A stretch of 64,000 nt of DNA from Ktedonobacter racemifer DSM 44963. Its GTDB lineage: Bacteria; Chloroflexota; Ktedonobacteria; Ktedonobacterales; Ktedonobacteraceae. The DNA lies in assembly GCF_000178855.1 (NCBI RefSeq), contig NZ_ADVG01000003.1, positions 1,612,001 to 1,676,000 of the forward strand. Reading direction: 5' to 3'. A program made the position numbers and the translations under genes. Below the pieces are notes generated by a model. It made no database searches, had not been told where the DNA came from, and saw only the letters and a program-made list of their open reading frames with translations. Positions 55,065 to 63,848 of this stretch are shown here, piece after piece (the stretch's first letter is position 1; the number at the start of each line of letters is the position of its first letter).

Positions 55065-56039
55065 ATGCAAAAAAAACGTTTCGGAAAAACTGATATACAG
55101 ATTACACCTATTGGCCTGGGAGCTTGGGCAATTGGTGGCCCATGGAAAGCTGGCTGGGGCCCACAAGATGACCATGAATCAGAGGATACCATCAAGCGCG
55201 CACTGGATCTGGGCATCAACTGGATTGACACAGCTGCCGCTTATGGTCTAGGCCATTCCGAAGAGGTCGTAGGGAGAGCGATTAAGGGACGCGAACGTCC
55301 CTATATCTTCACCAAGTGCTCTCTGGTTTGGGGAGAAAACAATGAAGAGAGAGGAGTGACCAATAGCCTCAAAGCAGCGTCGATCAAACGTGAGGTTGAG
55401 GACAGCTTGCGACGACTCGACATTGATGTGATCGACCTTTACCAGATTCACTGGCCTAATCCTGATCCCGACCTTGAAGAAGGCTGGAGCACACTCGCCG
55501 AACTAAAAAAAGAAGGCAAAGTACGCCATATTGGTGTTTCTAATTTCTCCGTCGAGCAGATGCAACGTGCTGAGAAAATCGCACCCGTCGAGACGCTTCA
55601 GCCACCCTACTCTCTAGTCCGCCCTGATGTAGAGAAAGAGATTTTACCTTATTGTGGACAACATGATATTGGGGTCATCGTTTATTCACCAATGGCTTCT
55701 GGTTTGCTGACGGGGGCAATGAGCAAGAAGCGCATGAATCAGCTGGCAGAGGATGACTGGCGCAAAACACATCCTAACTTCACGGGCGCAAATCTTGAGC
55801 GTAATCTCCAGATAGCTGCGTTACTGGACCTCATTGGTAAAGAGCACAATGTCACAGCCGGTACCGTTGCTATAGCCTGGACGCTAAGCAATCCCACCGT
55901 TACTGCCGCCATTGTTGGTGCACGCCGCCCTCAGCAGATTGCAGAACTGGCTGCAGCCGCTGACTTCCATTTGAGCGAGGATGAGCTTCAGCTGATCACT
56001 AGTTTTGTTACTGCACATCCTAAGGATGTAAACGCCTAG
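55065..56039 (+). CDS. Aldo/keto reductase
   Basis: 324 aa, NADPH-dependent carbonyl reductase fold. The catalytic tetrad is visible: Asp in NWIDTAAAYGLGHSEE, Tyr in the same segment, Lys in YIFTKCS and His in LYQIHWPNP. The cofactor region reads GVSNFSVEQM and later TAAIVGARRPQQIAE. It resembles the YhdN/AKR11-like general stress reductases. ATG at 55065 follows GAAGAGGT. Single gene, ended by a TnpB-type hairpin. Confidence 0.93.
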   Translation: MQKKRFGKTDIQITPIGLGAWAIGGPWKAGWGPQDDHESEDTIKRALDLGINWIDTAAAYGLGHSEEVVGRAIKGRERPYIFTKCSLVWGENNEERGVTNSLKAASIKREVEDSLRRLDIDVIDLYQIHWPNPDPDLEEGWSTLAELKKEGKVRHIGVSNFSVEQMQRAEKIAPVETLQPPYSLVRPDVEKEILPYCGQHDIGVIVYSPMASGLLTGAMSKKRMNQLAEDDWRKTHPNFTGANLERNLQIAALLDLIGKEHNVTAGTVAIAWTLSNPTVTAAIVGARRPQQIAELAAAADFHLSEDELQLITSFVTAHPKDVNA

Positions 56040-56040
56040 T

Positions 56041-56080
56041 GACGACTCCCCACGGCTAAAGCCATGGGGAGGATGTCAAC
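56041..56080. repeat. IS200/IS605-type end hairpin
   Basis: GACGACTCCCCACGGCTAAA, GCCATGGGGAGGATGTCA is the conserved end hairpin of TnpB elements (compare 9648-9850), here without an element. It may serve as the terminator of the aldo/keto reductase, whose stop is at 56039. Confidence 0.6.
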
Positions 56081-56252
56081 AGAGAAATAAGACAAGAGGG
56101 AAATGATACCTATCAAAAGAGGCAGGATGTAATCTTGTGCAAAGTGTAGTGTGAAACGTATTACCTGAAAAGTATGTGATTTGGTGGATGCTGGGAGCAG
56201 AGAGAGACCATCTTGCCGTCTTCAATCGATAAGGCATCCCTTGGTGGAAATA

Positions 56253-56325
56253 ATCCGGGGGCAGGGCTCGAACCTGCGTCCAGTCGGACCTAGAGCCAAC
56301 CGCTCTACCACTGAGCTACCCCGGA
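56253..56325 (-). tRNA. tRNA with an 8-nt anticodon loop, identity unclear
   Basis: A full cloverleaf of 73 nt: acceptor TCCGGGG/CCCCGGA, D arm GCTC-AGTGGTA-GAGC, T arm GCAGG-TTCGAGC-CCTGC, 5-nt variable loop and no encoded CCA. The anticodon stem GTTGG/CCGAC (one T-G pair) closes the loop CTCTAGGT, one base longer than normal. After the invariant U33 the next bases are CUAG, so it could present CUA (amber) or a four-base CUAG. The body resembles bacterial tRNA-Asn. Every other alignment of the arm breaks two or more stem pairs. Confidence 0.8.
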
Positions 56326-56361
56326 AACCACAGCAAGTATACTCCTGTGCAAAGTGACTCG

Positions 56362-57702
56362 TCAATGAAGATGCGATAATTTAATCTGTTTTCCTGAAAA
56401 GAACCCTGCTTTTCGTAAGAAGGTGGCGAGATAGGGATTTTCAACGGTAACCCCATGCACCAGTTCAGGAGTAGGTCGAAATTGTGCGACCGCTTTTCGT
56501 GGCCTTGGCGTCGTCCACCCTGACTGCTCTGAGTCTAGGCCATGTTTTCGGCACACGTCTTCTACCATCTGGCGTGTGCAAGTAGCGGTTCCCGAAAGCA
56601 CTTCCCAAGGAAGAGGAAGTTCCTTCCACACCTCGGTATTGGTATCAAGCTTTCCCCCTGACCTGTAGTGCCATGCTACTACGTCAGCGGCCATGAGCCT
56701 GAGGACTTTCCCTGGACAAATCTTCTCAAGTATTTCTTCCATGCCCAGTGCATAGACCAAAGCAACCCAGTGGTCTCTGGCTCTGTTCCACGCCCCTGCC
56801 AGAATATTCCAGGTACTGGAGTCATTCCCAGGCCGAACAACCATCGTTTCTCGCCGAATATGTGATTTTCCCCATGTCTCCTCAAGCAGTCCCGCTATTT
56901 CTTGCAAGACGGTAAACCATTTCCCGAGTAAATCCCCCTTCTGTTCATCGCTCAGATGCACCAGCACATCCTGGGTTGGATAAGCATGAGCAATGGCCCA
57001 CCAGTTGGTGGTAGCACTCTCTCGGCAGCGGGAGAATAACATATCTGCTATCTCATCATATGGTTTCTGCTGCCCAGCAATCGTGAACTCACTTCGCAAG
57101 TTACAGCGAGCCGCATAATAGGCGATGAAGCAGGCGCTATTCTCATCTGCGGCGAACGATTCCCAGGAGAGCTTTGAGCTAAAGCCCGATTTGCCCATCT
57201 GCGTCCATTCCAGTTTTTTCCATTCGCAGATCAGCGTCTGAAGTTTGGCCTCCATTCGCGTGAGTATGCGGAAGAGCTTGTTGTAACGCCGTCGCGAGAG
57301 GTCCAGGCCAGCAACCTTCCGAGCTCCATGATTCAATCGATGCGTTTGAAAATCGTTCCGTCCAAAATCTTTCCTGATCTGCTGGCTGACCTGGCGAATA
57401 TAGTCCTCGACAAGCGTAGGATCATCACATTGATCTGCAGCGAGAGGAGGAGTAGCGAATAACTGTCCGGCAACTGCGGCCTGGCGAACAAGGCCAACTG
57501 GTCTTGCGAAGTCTTCCAGCATGGAGGTATATGCCAGGAAGTGTTGTTTGAGTGATCCCTGGGCAGCCTGTTGTAGGACGGCTTTTTGCTTTCCACTGAG
57601 CTGGTCGCCCAACTGCTCTACGATCAATTGCGCAATATCTTCTGGTCTTTTTCTCTGATGAAGCGATTGAAACAGCTTTTCCATGTTACTCATATGCATC
57701 AC
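56362..57702 (-). CDS. Unknown 446-aa protein
   Basis: Soluble, mostly helical, rich in Gln, Trp and Arg, without transmembrane segments or Cys clusters. Conserved-looking blocks: NDFQTHRLNHGARKVAGLDL, SRRRYNKLFRILTRMEAKLQ, ENSACFIAYYAARCNLRSEF, ATTNWWAIAHAYPTQDVLVH and GNDSSTWNILAGAWNRARDH. The well-formed length and even codon use suggest a real gene. I do not recognise the family and assign no function. The start may be MSNMEKLFQSLHQ (57690) or an earlier ATG. A tRNA lies just downstream on the same strand. Confidence 0.7.
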   Translation of the reverse strand: MMHMSNMEKLFQSLHQRKRPEDIAQLIVEQLGDQLSGKQKAVLQQAAQGSLKQHFLAYTSMLEDFARPVGLVRQAAVAGQLFATPPLAADQCDDPTLVEDYIRQVSQQIRKDFGRNDFQTHRLNHGARKVAGLDLSRRRYNKLFRILTRMEAKLQTLICEWKKLEWTQMGKSGFSSKLSWESFAADENSACFIAYYAARCNLRSEFTIAGQQKPYDEIADMLFSRCRESATTNWWAIAHAYPTQDVLVHLSDEQKGDLLGKWFTVLQEIAGLLEETWGKSHIRRETMVVRPGNDSSTWNILAGAWNRARDHWVALVYALGMEEILEKICPGKVLRLMAADVVAWHYRSGGKLDTNTEVWKELPLPWEVLSGTATCTRQMVEDVCRKHGLDSEQSGWTTPRPRKAVAQFRPTPELVHGVTVENPYLATFLRKAGFFSGKQIKLSHLH

Positions 57703-57914
57703 AAATCCTCTTACGCATGCTGTTCACCTTACGTTTTCTGAGATGTTCCATTCCGATCCCCTATCAGTATTCCTTCCAGTCAACGTGCTTATCCCGGAAC
57801 TATAGGACTTTCTATCTGTATCTTTGTTTTTCGTCTACTCGCCTTTATCCGTCGGTTCCCCGCTCAATGCTGCGCTTCTTTTGCAGAGGATGGCCTCTGG
57901 TCCTTTGATACTCT

Positions 57915-58737
57915 ACAAGAAGCAGATGTCCTTTGGCAAGTCGTGCGCAATGGCTTCACTCAGGACACCACTTGGTTCTCGCGTTATGAGTCGGGTCGAC
58001 AGTTTATGCAGGCGCGTCACGGCGGCGATCAGCGATACGGGCATGAATGCGTGCTACTTTGAGACGTGCCTTGTCTCGGTTTTTTGAGCCCTTTTTCTTC
58101 CTGGCATGACAACGTTGGGCTTTGGCAAGTTTCTTTTCATCCTTGTGGAAGAACCTGGGATTGCCCACCACTTCGCCTGTTGAGAGGACCACAAAGGACT
58201 TTAAGCCAAGATCAGCACCAATCACCTGCTCATTGGCAGGTACATGCTCAATCTCATCTTCCACAAGGATGCTGATGCGCGTAACGGCCAGCACAGTCTT
58301 TGGAGATGGTCACACTCGAAGGGGGTGCGTCTTTTGGCAGAGGGCGCGACCAGCGTATATCAAGGGGGGCGTTCATCTTGGCGAGTGTGATAGCTCCATT
58401 GTGCCAGGTAAAAGCGTTTGCGGTATAGGTGGCGGATTGATTGTTGTGTTTTTTGTGGAAGGTGGGGTACTTGGCACGCCCTTCAAAGAAGTTGAGAAAC
58501 GCTTTGTCCAGGTGACGAAGAGCTTGCTGCAAGGGCACGCTAGAAACGGCGTTCAACCAGTGTGTCTCTTCTTGCTTTTTCAAGTCAGTCAACAGGAGAC
58601 TCAACTCTTTGTAATAGAGTCGCTGATGGTCGTTGTAATAGGCATCGGTTTTCTTGCGCAATGCCCAGTTATAGACGAAGCGACAGCACCCAAAGGTTTG
58701 AGCAAGGATCTGCTGTTGTTCTGGCGTGGGATAAACT
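57915..58737 (-). pseudogene. tnpB: TnpB, second exon, frameshifted and truncated
   Basis: Starts at CCACGCCAGAACAAC.. (PEQQQILAQTFGCCRFVYNW), continues to SSVTISKDCAGRYA near 58275, shifts, then RuvC-I VIGADLGLKSFVVLSTGEVV and KKGSKNRDKARLKVARIHAR, shifts again at about 58017 (DALHKLSTRL) and fades before the zinc finger. The first 12 codons lie 2.4 kb away, beyond a group II intron. Three or more indels. Confidence 0.8.
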
Positions 58738-60541
58738 AAGCGCATGGGTCGCCCCATCCGCTCGTCTGCAAAACCGAGCATGAAGATTTCTCTTCACTCG
58801 GCTCCTCAATCATATGGCCCTTGTTATGGGTACCATGTCTTTGGTCGTGGCAATGTCGGTGGAGAGCACACTTGTTACTCAGTTCCTCTCCTCCTCCCTC
58901 ACTTTTAGGAGTGATGTGGTCTATCTCGATTTGATCTCCTTCGCGGAACTGCAAATCGCACCATCTACACTTGCCTTGCTGCTTCAGAAGCAGCATCGCC
59001 AGTGTTCCTCTCGTTGTTGGGTGGTTTTTCAGTCGTTGGCTCCAATACATGAGGTTTCCGTCATAGGGGCTGGCAGCACCTTTTACTTTGACATGTCGTT
59101 GGATCTTCGTCGCATCATGCCTTCTCAGGTCATAATCTTCGGAGGTTGCAAAGATGCTGTATTGGCCTTCGCCTCTCTTCCAGTACCTTTGCCTAATCCA
59201 ATGTCTGTTTTTGTTTGGGTGCCTACGAATTGCCCACGACCATAGCTGTTGCTGAAGAATGTAGTCACATCTACTGTACTCAGCCTTGGAGCAGACTGTT
59301 CTGTAGTAGTTGGACCATCCCCTGATGATGGCAGAAAGTTCCTTAATCAGTTGTCCTTGCGGCGCTGATCTCCGTTTGTTGATTTGCTGCTTCATCTGGG
59401 CTATGTGTCGTTTGACGGCTTCTTTGCTCGGTTTGATGATCGTTTTGAAGCCAAGCGGAGTGCCTTGTGAGTTTGTCCCTGTACGGTTCTTTCCTACCGG
59501 ATATTGCCGGATGGAAAATCCTAGAAACTCGAATCCCACATTTCCTTCATAGGGTGTGAGCGTGTGGCTTATTCTCGTTTTACTTGGCTTCAGTTCCAGT
59601 CCCATGTCCCTTAACCAGTCATTGATTCTTGTTTTCACTTCAAGGATGGTTTCTAGCGTTGAATGAAAGACCACTAGATCATCGGCGTATCGTACCATTT
59701 GGGGTTTATCCCTTGTGGTCCTCTTTACGCCTTTGAGAGCCTCTTCCAGCCCGTACAACGCTATATTCATGAGTAAAGGAGAGACAACGCCACCCTGCGG
59801 GGTTCCGCTGGGTGTAGGTGTGAATTCCCCCTCTGTCATGACTCCCGATTTGAGCCAGGCCTGGACGGCCTGTCTCAGACGTGGATAGGTCTGAAGTTTT
59901 TTCAAGAGTGCTGTCTGGTCAATGTTATCGAAACAGCCCCGGATGTCAGCGTCAAGGACATATTTTGCCTTTTTTCCGATATCCAGAAAGATTGCTGCGA
60001 TAGCATCGTGACAGGATCGTCCAGGGCGAAAACCATAGCTGTTCACCTCAAAGCGAGCTTCCCATTCTGGTTCGAGCGCGGATTTCACAAGACATTGTCG
60101 TCCGCGCTCATACATCGTAGGAATCCCTAAAGGCCGTTGTTCGTTTTTTCCAGGCTTGGGGATAAATACCCTTCGGACTGGTTTTACTTTCTGCGGCCAT
60201 TGTTTGGGATGAATGAGCGATGCCACCTGTCGCCTCTGTTGAGGTTTCAAGTTCTTCACTCCATCAACCCCCGCTGTTTTCTTGCCCTGGTTATCCTGTG
60301 AGACGCGGCGTACAGCAAGAAGCCTTGCTGCTTCCGATTTCATCAAGAGCTTTTGAAGTTTTTGGACTGCACGTTGATTGCCACGTTGACTGGCTCGGTA
60401 GATTCTCTTTTGGATGCGGTAGACATGCTGCTCAAACTTGCGCCAGGGCAACTTGTTCCAAGCCTCACTCTCAGGGTCAATTTTCTTCTTGATCCTGGGT
60501 GCTTTCCTATTTGCTATCGTACTTGATCTTCTACTTTCCAT
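58736..60541 (-). CDS. ltrA: Group II intron reverse transcriptase/maturase with HNH domain
   Basis: 601 aa, intact. RT blocks: VRRVFIPKPGKNEQRPLGIP, YGFRPGRSCHDAIAAIFLDI, DADIRGCFDNIDQ, SGTPQGGVVSPLLMNIALYG and MVRYADDLVVFHS (catalytic YADD). Domain X: ELSAIIRGWSNYYRTVCSKA. The C-terminal HNH: CRWCDLQFREGDQIEIDHIT, CALHRHCHDQRHG. The last 23 residues (EEPSEEKSSCSVLQTSGWGD..) are translated from domains V and VI of the intron RNA. ATG at 60541. This intron could still splice and move. Confidence 0.93.
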   Translation of the reverse strand: MESRRSSTIANRKAPRIKKKIDPESEAWNKLPWRKFEQHVYRIQKRIYRASQRGNQRAVQKLQKLLMKSEAARLLAVRRVSQDNQGKKTAGVDGVKNLKPQQRRQVASLIHPKQWPQKVKPVRRVFIPKPGKNEQRPLGIPTMYERGRQCLVKSALEPEWEARFEVNSYGFRPGRSCHDAIAAIFLDIGKKAKYVLDADIRGCFDNIDQTALLKKLQTYPRLRQAVQAWLKSGVMTEGEFTPTPSGTPQGGVVSPLLMNIALYGLEEALKGVKRTTRDKPQMVRYADDLVVFHSTLETILEVKTRINDWLRDMGLELKPSKTRISHTLTPYEGNVGFEFLGFSIRQYPVGKNRTGTNSQGTPLGFKTIIKPSKEAVKRHIAQMKQQINKRRSAPQGQLIKELSAIIRGWSNYYRTVCSKAEYSRCDYILQQQLWSWAIRRHPNKNRHWIRQRYWKRGEGQYSIFATSEDYDLRRHDATKIQRHVKVKGAASPYDGNLMYWSQRLKNHPTTRGTLAMLLLKQQGKCRWCDLQFREGDQIEIDHITPKSEGGGEELSNKCALHRHCHDQRHGTHNKGHMIEEPSEEKSSCSVLQTSGWGDPCA

Positions 60542-61112
60542 ACAACTGTGTCCACGTCAGCCTATCCTCTCGCTTTCCGAGAGGCATTCGCTTCTTGGAC
60601 AATCCTTCCGTCGTGCTGCTTGCGGTTGGCACCTGCTCATGGTATCGACCCCCATGAGAGCAAACACGCGGTTACTCCGTTCCGTTGCTCTGTTTTGCGC
60701 TACCGTAGGTGTGCATTCTCCACCGGAGTCCTGACAGATAGGCAATGGAGCTGTACCATCTCCATTGTGTACTCGACTCGTTCCCGTTTTGGGCTGGCTT
60801 GTTATCCTGCGTAAGCCAGTTTTCCGTAACGATGGTTCAGTCATGCATTCGTTTTATCTGCCTTGTTAGACAGGCTTCTCACCGTAGTAGCCAGCTAGAA
60901 GGTGTCCTCATATCAGGTTTATGAGGCATCCCCCGTTTCATCCCGCTTCACTGATTGAGGGCCAGTCGCTACAGTGGGGATGATGCTATCCATTCCTATC
61001 GAATGAGAGAGGAATTGCGCCTCTCGTCAGAGAAACAGTTGTCAGTGTCTTTCAAAAAAAACACCGCTGCTCGTCCCCCATTTATCATGGTTTGGAGCAA
61101 AACGGGTCGCAC
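58738..61112 (-). mobile_element. Group II intron 2, inside tnpB
   Basis: The 5' end GTGCGACCCG is at 61112 (minus strand). Domain V (GAGCCGAGTGAAGAG-AAA-TCTTCATGCTCGGT) is at about 58800-58767 and domain VI, with a GCGA loop and a bulged A, at about 58765-58738. Length about 2.37 kb. It encodes one uninterrupted reverse transcriptase. The flanking bases read ..CGCGTGTATC and CCACGCCAGAA.., so ligation gives the in-frame tnpB motif VYPTPEQ. The 3' splice site is uncertain by one base. Confidence 0.82.
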
Positions 61113-61149
61113 GATACACGCGGTACTTGAAAGCGCGTTTCTGTTTCAT
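61113..61149 (-). pseudogene. tnpB: TnpB, first exon
   Basis: ATGAAACAGAAACGCGC.. encodes MKQKRAFKYRVY plus one base, the standard TnpB N-terminus that continues as PTPEQQQ in the exon at 58737. It lies exactly between a consensus promoter and the 5' end of the intron. Confidence 0.8.
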
Positions 61150-61156
61150 AGGTTAC

Positions 61157-61185
61157 ATTATAGCAGTTACGGTGTAAAAATGCAA
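61157..61185 (-). promoter_or_regulatory. Promoter of the split tnpB
   Basis: On the minus strand TTGCAT (61185-61180), 17-bp spacer, TATAAT (61162-61157), with the ATG 7 nt further at 61149. The mRNA is probably leaderless, as for the other TnpB and recombinase genes in the window. Confidence 0.65.
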
Positions 61186-61189
61186 CAAT

Positions 61190-61821
61190 TTGCACTGCCC
61201 TATCCACCCCAAGAAAGGAGCGCGCCATTCATCCCCATGTTTGCGCAACAGGGGTCTTCTGGCGCGGTTAGATAAGTTCTTCCTTCTTCATGCTCGAAAT
61301 CTCCTGAATGTTCTAATCATTAAATATATTACTTCCTATGTACGAAAAAAATTAGCTGGGAAGCTATAGTGATAATACTTGCCTTTTAAAGTTGCAGAGT
61401 CTGTGAAGATCTGCTTGTGAAGATAAATGTCGTAGAGAAAATCTCTGCATTTCTTAGCCGCTAAGAAGTGAAAAAGGAATAAGCAGGTTTTGTTACCTGG
61501 TAGTTAGTCGGAGAAAAAGATAAGAGAATCACAAGACATACCTGTATTCTTCAGAAGAAGAGGATCGGCAAATCTCAATCCCCGGCATCAATGACCGTGG
61601 CTTTCTCGCCACTATCTCTGTAAGAGAATCCCAAAAGTTTTGTAACGTTATTCAGGTAAATATCGTGACGAGCTATGGAATAACGATAGCTCCTATTGCG
61701 TACTTTGGGCAAGAGTAGAAGCAGCGTTGAAGCACTATTTACCAGTTTGACCAACCCTTCCATATGGGACGCAAAATCTTTTCCGCATGCGTACACCAAG
61801 AAACTGTGGAGATAGAAAAGC
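61190..61821. other. Gap, no convincing gene
   Basis: A minus-strand frame (61575-61850) reads LVKLVNSASTLLLLLPKVRN.. but matches nothing I know and has no good start. It should contain the promoter of the TPP enzyme gene. Confidence 0.4.
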
Positions 61822-63600
61822 ATGGGCAAAAAAGTTAGCGACTTCGTTCTAGAGCGACTCACACAGTGGGGAGTAACACGCATTTATGGCTATCCCGGAG
61901 ACGCCATTAATGGCCTACTAGGAGCATTAGAACGGCAGCAGGATAAATTTGATTTTATTCAAGTGCGGCATGAAGAGATGGCAGCATTCATGGCTTGCGC
62001 GCATGCTAAATTCACTGGCGAGGTAGGAGTTTGTATGGCGACATCGGGTCCGGGCGCGATCCACCTGCTAAACGGTTTGTATGATGCAAAGTTGGACCAT
62101 CAGCCGGTCGTCGCGATAGTCGGTCAATCGGCGCGCTATGCGATGGGAGGCTTCTATCAGCAAGAAATTGACCTACAAAACCTCTTCAAAGATGTCGCCA
62201 GCGAGTATGTACAAACGATAAACGACCCGAAACAGGCCCGTCACGTGATCGACCGTGCATTCCGCATTGCCCACGCAGAACGAACTGTTACCTGTATTAT
62301 TCTGCCCAAGGATGTACAGGATCTGAATGCGATAGAGACGCTGCCACACATCCACAACACTATTCATAGTGGCGTCGGCTACTCCGCGCCGTTTGTTATA
62401 CCAAAGCAAGAAGATCTACACCACGCGGCGAACATTTTGAATGATGGCAAGAAAGTTGCTATCCTGGTCGGAGCAGGCGCACTGCACGCGGGAAACGAAG
62501 TTGCCGAGGTCGCCAACCTGCTAGGCTGCGGCGTGGCCAAAGCGCTGCTTGGAAAGATGGCACTTCCCGATACGCTACCGTTTGTAACGGGTGGTATCGG
62601 GCTACTGGGGACAAAACCAAGCTGGGATATGATGATGGAATGTGACACGCTACTCATGATCGGTTCTAGCTTCCCCTACTCAGAGTTCCTACCCAAAGAG
62701 GGACAGGCACGCGGCGTTCAGATCGATATAGACGGGCGTATGCTGAGTTTACGCTATCCCATGGAGGCAGCACTCATTGGTGACAGTAAAGAAACGCTGC
62801 GCTCTCTCATTCCCTTGCTACACAAAAAGGCGGATCGCTCGTGGCGTAAAAAAATTGAGACCGGTGTACGCAACTGGTGGAAAACGCTTGAAGAGAGTGC
62901 ACATCAGGGCGCTCACCCCATCAATCCAGAACTGGTGGCATGGGAACTCTCATCACGGTTACCCGATAACGCCATTCTTAGCGCTGATGCTGGAACAACG
63001 GCCAATTGGTATGGACGCATCATTCAGGCTCGGGGTAATATGAAGGGTTCGCTCTCAGGCACCTTGGCAAGCATGGGAGCTGCAGTCCCCTACGCAATTG
63101 CCGCTAAATTTGCCTATCCTGAGCGCCCGGTCGTCTGCTTTACTGGAGATGGTGCCATGCAGATGAACGGCATCAATGAACTGATTACCGTGCAGAAGTA
63201 CTTTGAGCGTTGGAGTAACCCCCAATTCATCTTGATTGTTCTCAACAATCAAGATCTCAATCAAGTAAGCTGGGAGATGCGTATTGAAGAGGGAAATCCC
63301 AGGTTGCCGCTCACGCAGTCGCTACCCGACGAGGCATATGAACGGCTGGCCGAGGCAATAGGACTGCGTGGCATACGCGTGGAGAGGCCAGAGCAGCTTG
63401 CCCCAGCACTTGATGAGGCCTTCGCCAGCAGCCAACCCGTGGTAGTGAATGTTTACACTGACCCAAATGTGGCAACCTTGCCGCCCCATATCACCATTGA
63501 GCAGGCCAAGAATTTCGCGGCGGCGCTGGTCAGAGGGGATGTAGAAGAAGTTGGAGTTGTCAAGCAAGCAGTCAAAAGTGTGATGGAACGCAAGCGTTAA
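61822..63600 (+). CDS. TPP-dependent enzyme, pyruvate oxidase type
   Basis: 592 aa with the three-domain layout of pyruvate oxidase/acetolactate synthase: TPP pyrimidine domain (GYPGDAINGLLGALE, catalytic Glu in QVRHEEMAAFMA), central domain (residues about 195-330, VAILVGAGALHAGNEVAEVA), and TPP diphosphate domain with VCFTGDGAMQMNGINELITV to IVLNNQDLN (GDG..NN motif). It most resembles PoxB-like enzymes that decarboxylate pyruvate to acetate; the FAD and acceptor cannot be settled from sequence. ATG at 61822 follows GGAGATAGAA. Single gene. Confidence 0.9.
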   Translation: MGKKVSDFVLERLTQWGVTRIYGYPGDAINGLLGALERQQDKFDFIQVRHEEMAAFMACAHAKFTGEVGVCMATSGPGAIHLLNGLYDAKLDHQPVVAIVGQSARYAMGGFYQQEIDLQNLFKDVASEYVQTINDPKQARHVIDRAFRIAHAERTVTCIILPKDVQDLNAIETLPHIHNTIHSGVGYSAPFVIPKQEDLHHAANILNDGKKVAILVGAGALHAGNEVAEVANLLGCGVAKALLGKMALPDTLPFVTGGIGLLGTKPSWDMMMECDTLLMIGSSFPYSEFLPKEGQARGVQIDIDGRMLSLRYPMEAALIGDSKETLRSLIPLLHKKADRSWRKKIETGVRNWWKTLEESAHQGAHPINPELVAWELSSRLPDNAILSADAGTTANWYGRIIQARGNMKGSLSGTLASMGAAVPYAIAAKFAYPERPVVCFTGDGAMQMNGINELITVQKYFERWSNPQFILIVLNNQDLNQVSWEMRIEEGNPRLPLTQSLPDEAYERLAEAIGLRGIRVERPEQLAPALDEAFASSQPVVVNVYTDPNVATLPPHITIEQAKNFAAALVRGDVEEVGVVKQAVKSVMERKR

Positions 63601-63644
63601 GGCAGTAACTGACGACTCTTCCGCGCTTGAGTTGGGAGAGTTGT

Positions 63645-63668
63645 CTGTATAGTTGAGGAACTATACAG
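63645..63668. terminator. Hairpin after the TPP enzyme gene
   Basis: CTGTATAGTT-GAGG-AACTATACAG, a perfect 10-bp stem followed by TTTATC. A likely weak terminator, 45 bp after the stop. Confidence 0.55.
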
Positions 63669-63848
63669 TTTATCAAAATAGCCCTAACGCTGACAAAGCT
63701 CGACACACTGCTAAAATACACGATTATGGTCCAAGGCTTTCTAACAACCAGCGAGATCACCCGAAAGCTGCGGCAAACCCATTTGAATAAGCGCATGAAG
63801 TATCCCTGGCGCACCAAACAATTTTACCTGGTGAAAGGCAGCGAACCA

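Noticed and set aside
61575..61883. 102-codon minus-strand frame before the TPP enzyme gene
   Set aside because: It overlaps the start of the TPP gene, and no family is recognisable.
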